Notes under the pieces: model-generated | The model's database searches: none | What the model saw: only the letters and a program-made list of their open reading frames with translations | What the model was told of the DNA's origin: nothing | Program-made: the position numbers and the translations under genes | Part shown: in pieces, positions 1 to 10,549 of the stretch | Numbering within the stretch: position 1 is the first letter of the stretch | Layout of the letters: the number at the start of each line of letters is the position of its first letter | From: Lunularia cruciata | Taxonomy: Eukaryota; Streptophyta; Marchantiopsida; Lunulariales; Lunulariaceae | Direction of reading: 5' to 3' | NCBI GenBank assembly: GCA_948567375.1 | Contig: OX419755.1 | Location: 70,684,944 to 70,748,943, forward strand | DNA: 64,000 nt

Positions 1-15
1 ACGCCAGGGCATGTG

Positions 16-1420
16 TCAAATTGGCAGCGGGATCCTAGGTTGCCTCATAGAGGGGGTAACCTTTCCATTGTACCAAATATTCCACCCATGGATGGCGAGT
101 ACCACGCATGCATTTTTGGAGGTTACGCTCTACTTCATATTCCTCTGTGCCATCAATGAGTGTCGGGCAAGGTCAGAGGTCATGCGTGGCATGACAATGG
201 TCTGATTGGAGAGCATATTTGCGTAGTAGGGAAACATAGAACATTGGATGGATCTTCATGTGTGGTGGTAACTTGAAATGATAGGCCACAACACCGACTC
301 AACAAAGAATAGAAAAAGGCCCAATAAAATGAGATTTGAGCTTATGAGGGCCAAATAATGTGAGGTGGGTTGTAGACAACCACACTTGATCACCAACATT
401 GAACCCCATGTGCCTACTGTGTGCATTGGCATACTACTTTTGTCAATTTTGTGCAATCTGCAATCTATGCTTGGCGCTCTTCACACCTTGTTGGATTCAA
501 GAAACAAATGTGTTGATTGCATCTACCTTGGTAGCCACCGGACAGATCTTCATCAAGCTAGAAGGTGTGAAGGGATGCTCATTATACATAGGAAGAATGG
601 AGTGATATAGGTGGATGCATTCACTAAATTGTTATCAATGAATTCTACCAAGTGGAGTAGGGTATCCCACCTCTCTTGCTCTTCTAAGGTAAAGCCGCCC
701 AACATGTCTTCAATAGTGCAATTAACCCACTTTTTTTCCATCTGTTTGTGGGTGGTAAGTTGTGGACATGACCAACTTGGTTTTGAAGAAACCAAAACGT
801 GTTCGCCAAAACAAACTGGTGAATTGAGTGAGTGCCTCTATCAATGATGAATACTCAAGACAAGCCATAGTGAGAGAAGACTGCATCTAAGTATAATTGA
901 GCTAGTGTGGAGTGATCACATCCTTGGTGGCAAGGCATACATAAATCATTTTGTTGAGCCAGTCCACAAAGACCACAATGGAGTCAAACCTTGAGGTGGT
1001 CTTGGGTAATTCACAAATGAGATCCATACTCACCTGTTCCCAACATTGTGTAGGAGTGGGGAGAGGTTGAACGAGCCATGCAGGAGCTTGATTAAAAGCT
1101 TTTTTCTGTTGATAGAGTAGGTAGTTGTGTATGTAGTCCATCACATCGTTGCTCATCTTGGGCCAATAGTAATGGTGTTGGACAGCTTCCAAGGTCTTGT
1201 CCACTTTGACATGATCTACAATGGCCAAATCATGACATTCCGCTAGAATGGTGGTGCATAATTCTGGTACATTTGGGATCCATAATCTACCATCCCAAAA
1301 GGTAAGTCCTTGGGTATTGGTGATGCCTTTTGATGATTGCACTCCTACAAGTTGTGGATCAATTTTTGTAGTAGCCAAAATCTTTAGCCAGAATTTTAGG
1401 GCTAATCTTAACCTCTACCA
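16..1420 (-). pseudogene. Integrase and chromodomain remnant (family A copy 1)
   Basis: Fragments at 902-1378 and 553-795 read as integrase on the minus strand. The zinc-binding H2C2 region ends in a degraded CQ pair (YQQ in place of CQ), and is followed by the catalytic-core start MDLICELPK and the later LVEFIDNN segment. At about 20-75 the minus strand reads VEYLVQWKGYPLYEAT then a stop then DPAANLTH, a chromodomain whose conserved Trp codon has become TAG. Chromodomains of this kind bind modified histone tails and steer integration to heterochromatin in the family at large. This copy is dead. Confidence 0.88.
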
Positions 1421-1427
1421 CCAAATT

Positions 1428-2844
1428 GTTTGCCATCAGCATGCGGGTGAATGCATCTACAAGTTGCTTCTTACCTTTCACATATGCGATTGTCATGTTG
1501 AAGCATGGTCACCACTCTACCCACCAAATCTAGCAACAAGATAGATCTTTCTATGTCTCCAGGTAGACGATAGGTTTGTGGTCTATCTCTACTACAAATG
1601 CCTTCTTGCCTAGATAGTGCTTCCAATGCTTGGTTACAAGGACAATAGCCAGCTCTTCTCATTCTATGGTGTGATAGTTGCGCTCTTCCAGTAACAACTT
1701 TCAAGAGAAATATGCAATTGGATGTCATCCATCATGCCATTCTTGTTGTAGGATTGCTCCTATTGCTATACTTGATGCATCTATAGCCAACTTGATTGGA
1801 CGTTTTGGGTCATACCACTTCAAGATTGGTGCATCTAGCAAGGCAGGTTTCAATTCTTGAAAGGCCAACTCTTGTGCGGTTCTCCACGTCCACTTCTTCC
1901 CCTTGCCAAGTAGTATCGTTAAAGGTTGTGCAACCTTGGAGAAGTCCTTGACAAATTGACTATCAATCCCAAGAAGCTCTTGAGTTGAGTTTGATCTTTT
2001 GAGGCACTCTATTTTTGGATGATCTTTATTTTATCTATCAATATTGGAATGCCCTCTGCACTTACTATATGCCCCAAGTAGTCTACTTCAGACTTGCAAA
2101 ACTCGCACTTTGAGAGTTTGGCATACAATCAATTTTGTCTTAGAATTTGGAGGACTTCTAGTAGATGTTGTTTGTGTTCTGTCATTGTGCTATTGTATAC
2201 TAAGATGTTGTCCAAGAAGACAATAATAGACTTATCCAAGTATGGATGAGATATGTCATTCATTAGACTCATGAAAGTGCCAGGTGCATTGGTGAGGCCA
2301 AAAGGCATCACAAGATACTCAAAGTGACCATACTTGGTTCAAAAGGCAGTTTTGTATATATCTTCCTCTACAATTTGGATTTGATTGTAACCACTCCGCA
2401 AGTCCAATTTGGTGAAGTATCTTGCTCCTTGTAGTTGATCAAATAGGTCATCCATGCAAGGTAAGGGGTATTTTTTTTCATCTTTTATTGATTGAGACCC
2501 CAATAGTCAATGCACATGCGCATTGTACCATCCTTCTTCACAAACAAGATAGGAGCTACATATGGTGATATGTTGGGTTGGATGAACCCTTTTTGTAGCA
2601 TCTCCTCAATTTGAGTCTTACACTCCTCCAACTCATGAGTAAACATGCAATATGGGGCCTTACAAGGAGGTGTCTTCCCCGGGAGTGTCTCAATTTTATG
2701 ATCTACTCTCCTTTTTGGTGGTAATCCTAAGGGTAGGTCATCAAGAAAGACATCTTGAAACTCACCCACTACATCCTTCAATTTCTCAAGAATTTGTCCA
2801 TCAAGTTGTGCACTTTGGACTCTCTTATTAGACCCATGAAACAT
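1428..2844 (-). pseudogene. Reverse transcriptase and RNase H remnant (family A copy 1)
   Basis: The 2485-2844 fragment carries the N-terminal RT region: DVVGEFQDVFLDDLP, then the fingers motif [12 protein letters not shown]. The 2129-2311 fragment carries [10 protein letters not shown] and the catalytic block, here FLDNI, so the second Asp of the usual F/YLDD box is Asn. RNase H follows to about 1428 with several frame breaks. Synteny with copy 2 (6763-8200) sets the limits. The YLDD change alone would inactivate the enzyme. Confidence 0.87.
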
Positions 2845-2936
2845 CTATTGATCTTACAGATAATTGTCATCCTTATGACATAGAGAGGTAGTTTTCTTTG
2901 CTTGTGTGATTTTTCTTTAACCCCAATGATTGACCA

Positions 2937-3299
2937 TTAGTGGGTTATCACTACTTTCTTCCTCCAATCTACCATAGGGTTGTAATGCTCCATCCATGGC
3001 ATGCATAAGATTACATCATAATGAGCTAATTGTATCACTTGCCACTCAATTACTTCTTGATATTCTCCTACACAAAGTGTTATCGGTTGAGGTAATGATT
3101 CAATCCTCTTTGTTTGCTCATTAAGTAATTCTACTTCTTTGCTCTCATCTCTCTCTAGATCCATTCCCAATCTTATTGCAACAAAGTGAGACAAGAAATT
3201 CTTTGTTGCTCTCGGATCTATTAATACTCTCACTTGATTACCTTCTAGGACTCCATTCATGAAAATCAATTGTGAGGTTGCCTTTTGGGACCTTTGCAC
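2937..3299 (-). pseudogene. Retroviral-type aspartic protease (family A copy 1)
   Basis: This is one of the longest open stretches in the copy. It reads RVLIDPRATKNFLS, where active Ty3 proteases have D-S/T-G-A, so the catalytic triad is altered to DPRA. ILCMPWMEHYNPMVDW further on is the conserved C-terminal protease segment (usually ILGMPWL). It lies directly upstream of RT, as expected for a gag-pol polyprotein. Copy 3 has the same DPRA change, so the change either predates the split or reflects shared mutation at a CpG-rich codon. Confidence 0.85.
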
Positions 3300-3449
3300 G
3301 CTTGTCTTCTTCCTTCCCTTGCTTCTTTGCTTCCTTATTGAGCTAGTAAGGCCACAAGGTACATTTATTGGTGATCTTTGTTTTTGGAAGTGATTTCCAC
3401 CTCCTTCTCTTTAGTGTTTCTTTCCATGTTTTTCAAAGATAGCTTGTAT

Positions 3450-4460
3450 GAAGTCCAAGGGCCTCTAGGGAGACGAGCACATCAATTTGTAGATATGTGC
3501 CCAATATGGCCATAATTGTAACAATGGCGTTGTTCTCCTCAAGTTCCTGCTCCTCGTGGGACTCCATCTCTTTATTCTTCTACCCATCCACGCTCTCCTT
3601 GAAGCGGTCATGCTCCTTGGTCTCAAAACTGAAGGTTGCCTAATTCTATTGGTATTGGTGCACCCATGTGTGGCATTTCTGCCTAATAATGTTGAGGTGG
3701 AACTACTCCTTCACCTCCACCCAATGCTCTTGCTATTCTCTGCAATAAACTTCAAATATTGTGCGAGGATTTTGCACCATGACTTCTTGGCAAATCCACT
3801 CCTTCAACCCTTGTTTGAAATTTTTTAGAGCCTCTGCTAGACTCATGTTGGTTATTGCAACTTGTAGATCCAAAAATGCCTCCACATACTCTTGTATGTT
3901 GTTCTTCTATCTCAATCCTCATAGTCGGATTTGGGCCATTTGCACAAAATCTACCAATTTGAAATTCTTCAACAATCCTTCTTGCATTGCTGTCTACATG
4001 ACCTCCCTTCTCTCTATAAACATGGATCGTTCCCAAGCATCATACCATGTGAGGGCTTTATCGGTCAAGTACTTACATGCAAACATGCCTATAGTATGCC
4101 TAGTGATCTCTATTGAGAACAATCAGAAATATTGATTCATTCTTGAGATCTAGTTTTCCACTACTCCCATCATACGCTACACCTTGTAAGGCTTGATGTT
4201 GCAGGCCTTCTTCATCAAGAGTAGCAATATGGCTTCATTGTTGGCCAGGTTTGTAGGCACAGATGCCTCTCCAAGTACTTTAGTCGTAGGTACCGGGTTT
4301 TGAGACGGCTCTTCTTCTTGTATTGCTTGATCATTGACTGATTGAGGATTTGCACTTGACTTTGTAATGTCTCCATGGTCATCTTAATCTCTCAAAATTT
4401 GTTCAACATCCCCTGCATTCCTTGCACCAGCTCTTGCAACTACATATCCATGGTTCCTCC
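3450..4460 (-). pseudogene. Gag remnant (family A copy 1)
   Basis: The minus-strand fragment around 3752-4036 matches copy 2 gag at 5600-5860 in broken frames. At about 3500-3530 the zinc knuckle reads CYNYGHIGHISTN, so the second Cys of the CX2CX4HX4C knuckle is Tyr. Gag would form the cytoplasmic particle and bind the genomic RNA. Coding capacity is lost. Confidence 0.75.
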
Positions 4461-4699
4461 AATACTCAACCGTTATTGTCTACTTCAATAGAGAGTTAAT
4501 ATGATCACTCTCGAAGGTGCACAAACTATATTGGGACTACCATTAGGACCTCAGAAGCTATCACTCGTTGATAATACTCCTCACCAAAATTTCTAACCAT
4601 GAAATCTCTAAACATCACTTTTAGAAGAACATGGGCTATTGAGACTGAGTAATTTTGAGGAGAGACATTCTGGTGTAATTGGTAGATTAGGAGGATAGA

Positions 4700-6139
4700 A
4701 TGGATGTTCTGAGAGGACAATATCCAGTGCCTTGCTTTCCATTCTTGAATTCATTGAACATCAAGATTATGTACATTCAGCATGAGCAAGTGAAAGTGTA
4801 TTTGGTTTTTCACTTTGGAGAAGAGTTCATGGATACAATAATGAATTTGCAAAACCTAGTGATTTTGCCTGTAGTGATTTATAATAAAGAGTGAGATTTG
4901 ACAATTTACATTTTTTGTGATGGATTTGAATATCCCAAATCCTTTCCCTTTTAACATTCAAGTAGAAATTAGTTATGTTGTGAGACCGAAAGTGATGTTT
5001 AGGGATTTAGTGGTCAAGAATTTTGGTGAGGAATATTACCGACTAGTGGTAGCTTCTGAGGTCCCAATGGTAGTTCCAATAGTTTGTGCACCCTCCAGAG
5101 TGATCATATTAACTCTCTATTGAAGTTTAGGGTATAGCAATTGAGTGTTACATGAACCACGGATCTGTAGTTGCAGGATTTGGTGCAAGGAATCCAGGGG
5201 ATGTTGAACAAATTTTGAGAGATTAAGATGACCATGGAGGTGTTACAAAGTCAAGTGAAGACCCTCAGGAATGATCAAGCAATGCAAGAAGAAGAGCCGT
5301 CTCAAAATCCAATACCTACGACTGAAGTACTTGGAGAGGCACCCATGCCTACAAACCCTATCAATGATGAAGCCACATTACTACTCTAAATGAAGAAGAC
5401 TTGCAACATCAAGCTTTACAAGGGGCAACATACGATGGGAGTAGTGGAGAACTGGATCTCAAGAATGAATTGATATTTTTGGTTGTTCTTAACCGAGATC
5501 ACCAAGCATGTTGCATGCGTGTTTGCATGTGGGTACTAGATTGATAAAGCCCTCACATGGTACAACGCTTGGGAACGATCCATGTTGGCCAAGAGAAGTG
5601 AGGTCACATGGACAACAATGCAAGAAGGATTGCTAAAGAATTTCCAATTGGTGGATTCTGTGCAGATGGCCCAGATCCGACTATAGGGATTGAAATAGAA
5701 GAATTGCATACAAGAGTATGTGGAGGCATTTCTAGATCTACAAGTTGCAATAACCAACATGAGTCCAACAGAGGCTCTCAACAATTTCGAACAAGGGTTG
5801 AAAGAGCGGATTCGCCAAGAAGTCATGGTACAAAATCCTGGCACAATATTTGAAGCCATTGCTTGTACGCAAAGAATAGCAAGAGCATTAGGTGGAGGTG
5901 AAGGAGTAGTTCCACTTCAATATTATTGGGCAGAAATGCCACCCATGGGTAGACTGGTACCGATGGAACTGGGCAACCTTTGGTTTCGAGACCGAGGAGC
6001 ACGACCGCTTCAAGGAGAACGGGGACAGGTAGAAGAACAAAGAGATGGAGTCCCACGAGGTGGAGGAACTCGAGAAGAACAACGCCGTTGTTACAATTGT
6101 GGTCGTATTGGGCATATATCTACCAACTGTTGTGCTTGA
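4700..6139 (+). pseudogene. Gag with intact zinc knuckle (family A copy 2)
   Basis: The best gag of the three copies, although stops and frameshifts still divide it. The open part 5720-6139 includes PTEALNNFEQGLKERI, a typical Ty3 gag segment, and ends with a complete CX2CX4HX4C knuckle, CYNCGRIGHISTNC, at about 6088-6129. Upstream, 4700-4894 and 4917-5123 preserve an N-terminal part (NFGEEYY motif) that is also present in copies 1 and 3, which argues that it was coding. I do not recognise that N-terminal part from other gag proteins. Confidence 0.8.
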
Positions 6140-6289
6140 CTTCCCAGAGGCCCTCGACCTTCATACAGATGATCTTTGAACAACATGGAGAGATGCACTA
6201 AAGAGGAGGAGGTGGAAATCACTTTGGAAAACAAAGATCACCAATAAATGTACCTCATGGCCTTACTAGCTCAATAAGGAAGCAGAAAG

Positions 6290-6700
6290 CAAGAGAAGGA
6301 AGAAGATGAGCGCACCAAGGTACCAAAAGGCAACCTCACAATTGATTGTAGTGAATGGGGTCCTAGAAGGCAATCAAGTGAGAGTGTTAATAGATCCGGG
6401 AGCACAGAGAATTTCCTGTCTCGCTCTATTGCAATAAGATTGGGAATGGATCTATAGAGAGATGAGAGTGAAGAAGTAGAGTTACCTAACGGACAAACAA
6501 AGAGGATTGAATCATTACCCAGGCGGATAACACTCTATGTAGGAAAATATCAAGAAGCAATTGAGTGGCAAGTGATACAATTAGCTCGTTATGATGCAAT
6601 CTTAGGTATGCCATGGATGGAGCATTACAACCCTATGGTAGATTGGAGGAAGAAAGTAGTGAGAACCCACCAATGGTCAATCATTGGGGTTAAAGAAAAA
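6290..6700 (+). pseudogene. Aspartic protease remnant (family A copy 2)
   Basis: Reads RVLIDPGA at the active site, then loses frame through a small deletion. The later part, AILGMPWMEHYNPMVDW, is in a second frame. Here the Gly of the D-x-G triad is kept while the Ser is Pro. Position between gag and RT agrees with copies 1 and 3. Confidence 0.8.
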
Positions 6701-6762
6701 CCACATAGGCAAGAATTGCCTCTGTATGTCATAGGGACAACAGCTATCTGTAAGATTGATAG

Positions 6763-8200
6763 GTGTTTCATGGGTCTAATAAGAGAAGTCCAGAGTGCAC
6801 AACTCAAAGACAAATTCTTGAGAAATTGAAGGATGTCGTAAATGAGTTTCAAGATGTCTTTCCTGATGATCTACCCTCAGGATTACCACCAAAAAGGAGA
6901 GTAGATCATAAAATTGAGACACTCCCAAGAAAGACACCTCTCTGTAAGGTCCCATATCGCCTATCACCTCATGAGTTGGAGGAGGGCAAGAATCAAATTG
7001 AGGATATGCTACAAAAAGGGTTCATCCAACCCAGCATATCACCATATGGGGCTCCTGTCTTGTTTATGAAGAAGAAAGATAGTACAATGCGCATGTGCAT
7101 TGACTATCAGGGTCTCAATCAGCAAACAGTGAAGAACAAATACCCCTTACCTCGCATAGATGATCTATTCGATCAACTCAATAGAGCAAGACACTTCACC
7201 AAACTAGATTTGCGGAGCGGTTACAATCAAATCAGAATTGTAGAGGAGGATGTGTACAAGACTGCCTTTTGAACCAGGTATGGACACTTCGAGTATCTTG
7301 TGATGCCTTTTGGTCTCACCAACGCACCTACCACTTTCATGAGTCTAATGAATGACATATTTTGTCCATACTTGGATAAGTCTGTCATTGTCTTCCTAGA
7401 TGACATCTTAGTTTATAGTAGCACAATGACGGAACACAAACAACATCTACAAGAAGTCCTCCAGATTCTAAGACAAAATCGATTGTATGCCAAAATCTCA
7501 AAGTGTGAGTTTGGCAAGTCTGAAGTAGACTACTTGGGGCATAGGGTAAGTGCAGAGGGTATTCAAGTATTGACAGATAAAATAGAGGTCATTCAAAAAT
7601 GGAGTGCCCTAGAAGATCAGACTCAACTCAAGAGCTTCTTGGGTTTGACGGGATTCATTTGTCAATTTGTCAAGGACTTCTCCAAGGTTGCACAACCTTT
7701 AACAACACTACTTGGCAAGTAGAAGAAGTGGACATGGAGAACCGCACAAAAGTTGGCCTTTCAAGAATTGAAAGTTACCTTGCTACATGCACCAATCTTG
7801 AAGTGGTATGACCCAAAACGTCTAATCAAGTTGGCTACAGATGCATCAAGAGTAGCAATCAGAGCAATCCTACAACAAGAGTGGCATGACGGATGGCATC
7901 ACATTGCATATTTCTCTCAAAAGTTGTTACTTGTAGAGCACAACTATCACACCATAGAATGAGAAGAGTTGGCCATCATCTTGGCAACCAAGCATTGGAA
8001 GCACTATTTGGGCGAGAAGGCATTTGTGGTAGAGATAGACCACAAACCTCTACTCTACCTTGAGATGCAAAAGGATCTATCTCGTTGCCAAATTCAATGG
8101 GCAGAGTGGCAACAATGCTTCAACATGACAATCACCTACATTGAAGGTAAAAAGCAACTTGCAGATGCATTCACCCGCATGCCAATGGCAAACAACTTGG
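6763..8200 (+). pseudogene. Reverse transcriptase and RNase H (family A copy 2)
   Basis: The 6763-7272 part has [32 protein letters not shown] and [12 protein letters not shown], all RT blocks. A TGA near 7271 interrupts it. The 7300-7722 part has MPFGLTNAP and an intact FLDDILVYS catalytic box, then the thumb ([13 protein letters not shown]). A TAG near 7720 and a TGA near 7961 interrupt the RNase H, which still shows the ATDAS start and the late ADAFTRMP motif (usually ADALSR). This RT is the best preserved in the window apart from the one in family B. Confidence 0.9.
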
Positions 8201-8219
8201 TGGTAGAGGTTCAAATTAA

Positions 8220-8702
8220 CCTTAAATTTTGGTTAGAAATTCTGGTGGCTACAAAAACTGATCCACAAATTGTAGAAGGGCAATCATCAAAAGGCATCAC
8301 GAGCACCCAAGGACTCACTTTTTGTGATGGCAAATTATGGATTCCAAATGTCCCAGAATTGTGCACCACCATTCTAGCAAAATGTCATGATTCGGCCATT
8401 GCAAGTCATGTTGGAGTGGACAAGACCTTGGATGCAGTCCAATGCCATTACTATTGGCCCAAGATGTGCAATGATGTGATGGACTACATGCGCAATTGCT
8501 TACTTTGTCAATAGAACAAAGCTTCTAATCAAGCTCCTGTAGGGCTCCTACAACCTCTTCCTACTCTTACACAACGTTGGGAATAGGTGTGTATGGATCT
8601 TGTCTGTGAATTACCCAAGACCACATCAGGATTCAACTCCATCATGATCTTTGTGGACCAGTTGAACAAAATGATTCATATGCGCCCTACCACCAAGGAG
8701 GG
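8220..8702 (+). pseudogene. Integrase, truncated in the core (family A copy 2)
   Basis: Shows the N-terminal zinc finger as H(x3)H...C(x2)C: CHDSAIASHVGVDKTLDA followed by YMRNCLLCQ, then a TAG, then the start of the catalytic core (MDLVCELPK, with FVDQLNKMIH). The reading ends at PTTKE near 8697, after which the sequence is LTR of the neighbouring element. The second catalytic Asp, the Glu and the chromodomain are missing. Confidence 0.87.
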
Positions 8703-9074
8703 AGGACACTTTACATTTTCAAGGCCTAATTCATCACTTTAGGCCTTTGAAAATAGCTTTAAAGTTTTCAAGCTATTTTTGGCTTTTCCCTATTAGTACA
8801 GGTGCTCTTTTGGTGATACCTCTATCTTATCTACGTTCCCTATCATATGTAACATCCTTCTAGATGTCACCACCCCAAGTTTCACCTCTAGATCATATGT
8901 CTAGTTATTGATTCTAAAGTCTTCATGCATGTTTCAATTTCTGTCCTATTAGTAGAAGTACTCTTTCAGTGATACCTTTGTCTGATCTATTTAGTCCATC
9001 ATGTATAACATCTTCCTAGATATTACCAAACCAAATTTCATCTTTAGATCATGTGTCTAGCGATTGGTATTACA
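8703..9074 (-). repeat. Truncated 3' LTR of family A copy 3
   Basis: Aligns with the right half of the 5' LTR (about 20154-20525) over its whole length. The element-internal boundary at 9074 is clean: on the minus strand the polypurine tract is followed by TGTAATACCAATC. The outer half, about 355 bp that would include R and U5, is missing, and the break lies in a purine-rich stretch shared with the integrase of copy 2. Confidence 0.88.
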
Positions 9075-9090
9075 AACCTTCTTCCTTTTA
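9075..9090 (-). promoter_or_regulatory. Polypurine tract of family A copy 3
   Basis: On the minus strand the sequence reads about AAAAGGAAGAAGGTT directly before the LTR start TGTAATACC. This purine run is the expected primer site for plus-strand DNA synthesis and fixes the inner LTR boundary. Confidence 0.8.
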
Positions 9091-9139
9091 AGTCGCAATG
9101 TCCTCATTGCGATGTTGCTACTCAAAAAGATTTTACTAA

Positions 9140-10340
9140 CACTAGTGCGTGGGTCAAGTTGGCTATTGGCTCCCATGTTGCCTCATACAATAGGTAACCT
9201 TTCCATTGTATGAGATATTCCACACACGGGTAAGGAGTCCCATGGATGCATTTTTGGAGAATGCGTTCAACTTTGTATTCCTCCATACCATCAATGAGTA
9301 TCGAGCAAGGTCAAATGTCTTGTATGGAGGGAGGTCTGATTGGGATGCATATCTGCATAAGAAGAAGACATGGAAAACTGGATGGATCTTCATGTGTAGT
9401 GGTAGCTTGAGGTGATAGCCCACAACACCGATTTGACAAAGAATGGGAAAAGGCTCAATAAAGCAAGGTTTGAGCTTGCGAGGGCCAACTAATGTGAGGT
9501 TGGTTGTTGATAGCCAAACCTGATCTCCCACCTAGAACTTCATGTGTCTACAGTGTGCATTAGCATACTACTTCTGTCAATTTTTGGCAATTTATAACCT
9601 ATTTTTGGCATTCTCCATGCCTTGTTAGATTCTCGAAACAAAAGAGTTGACAATATCAACCTTGGTAGTCACCTGACAGATCTTCATCAAGCTCACAACT
9701 ATGAAAGGATGCTTGCCATACATGAGGAAGAATGGTGTGACTTGGGTGGAGGCATTTATTGAATTGTTGTATGTGAATTCCACCAATGGAAGTAAAGTGT
9801 CCCACCTCTCTTGCTCATCTAAGATGAAGTCCCAAAGCATATCTTCAATAATGCAATTGGCCCGCTCTGTTTGGCCATCAATCTATGGATGGTAAGCCAT
9901 AGACATGGCCAATTTGGTTTTGAAGACACCAAAGAGTGTTCTTCAAAATAGACTAGTGAATTGAGTTCCTCTATTGGTGATGAGCATTCAAGACAAGCCA
10001 TGGTGAGAGAAGACTGCATGTAAGTACAACTAAGCTAGTTGTGGAGCCGTCACCTCCTTGGTGGTAGGGCATACATGAATCATTCTGCTGAGTCGGTCAA
10101 CAAATACTACAATGGAGTCAAACCCTAAGGTGATTTTGGGCAATTTGCAAACTAGATCCATATTCACATGTTCCAAATGTTGCATAGGAGTAGGGAGAGG
10201 TTGCAAGAGTCTTGTAGGAGCTTGGTTAGAGGCTTTTTTATGACAAAGTAGGTAGCTCCAAACATATTTTATCACATTGTTGCTCATCTTGGGCCAATAG
10301 TAATGGTGTTGGATTGCATCCAAGGTCTTGTCCACTCTGA
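9140..10340 (-). pseudogene. Integrase with chromodomain (family A copy 3)
   Basis: Integrase fragments at 10030-10335 (zinc finger and core start, LLCHKK with one Cys of the pair lost) and 9625-9840 (late core, LPLVEFTYNN). The 9163-9531 fragment holds the GPRKLKPCFIEPF and IHPVFHV segments that follow integrase in chromoviruses. One frame away, at about 9160-9215, lies a full chromodomain core, VEYLIQWKGYLLYEATWEP, with both aromatic Trp positions intact. This makes the chromovirus assignment secure. A frameshift separates it from the integrase. Confidence 0.88.
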
Positions 10341-10549
10341 CATGACCTACAATGGTAGAATCATGACATTTTTTTTAGATGGTGGTGCATAATTCTGGGG
10401 CATTTGAGATCCATAATTTACCATCACAAAAAGTGAGTCCTTGGTTGTTGGTGATGCCTTTGGATGATTGAGCTCCTACGATTTGGGGATCTATTTTTGT
10501 AGCAGCTAGAATCTTTGGCCAAAATTCAAGTTTCATCTTGATCTATGCC

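Larger units (their letters stand above)
1..4618 (-). mobile_element. Ty3/gypsy chromovirus, family A copy 1 (decayed, runs off the window)
   Basis: Reading the minus strand from 4618 to 1 gives gag, aspartic protease, reverse transcriptase, RNase H, integrase and a C-terminal chromodomain, which is the chromovirus order. No LTR lies inside the window on its 3' side, so the copy continues left of base 1. At its 5' end homology with the other copies starts only about 400 bp inside the element: the PBS, 5' LTR and first part of gag are missing, and at 4618 the sequence switches to a plus-strand copy of the same family. All reading frames are broken by stops and frameshifts, so it is not autonomous. 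Confidence 0.93.
4619..8702 (+). mobile_element. Ty3/gypsy chromovirus, family A copy 2 (both ends lost)
   Basis: The plus strand from about 4619 aligns with the untranslated leader and gag start of copy 3 (minus strand, about 19200-19730) and then runs through protease, RT, RNase H and the integrase core. It lacks PBS and 5' LTR on the left, where it abuts copy 1 head to head without spacer. On the right it stops inside the integrase core after PTTKE at about 8702, where LTR sequence of copy 3 begins. Integrase C-terminus, chromodomain and 3' LTR are therefore absent. Confidence 0.9.
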
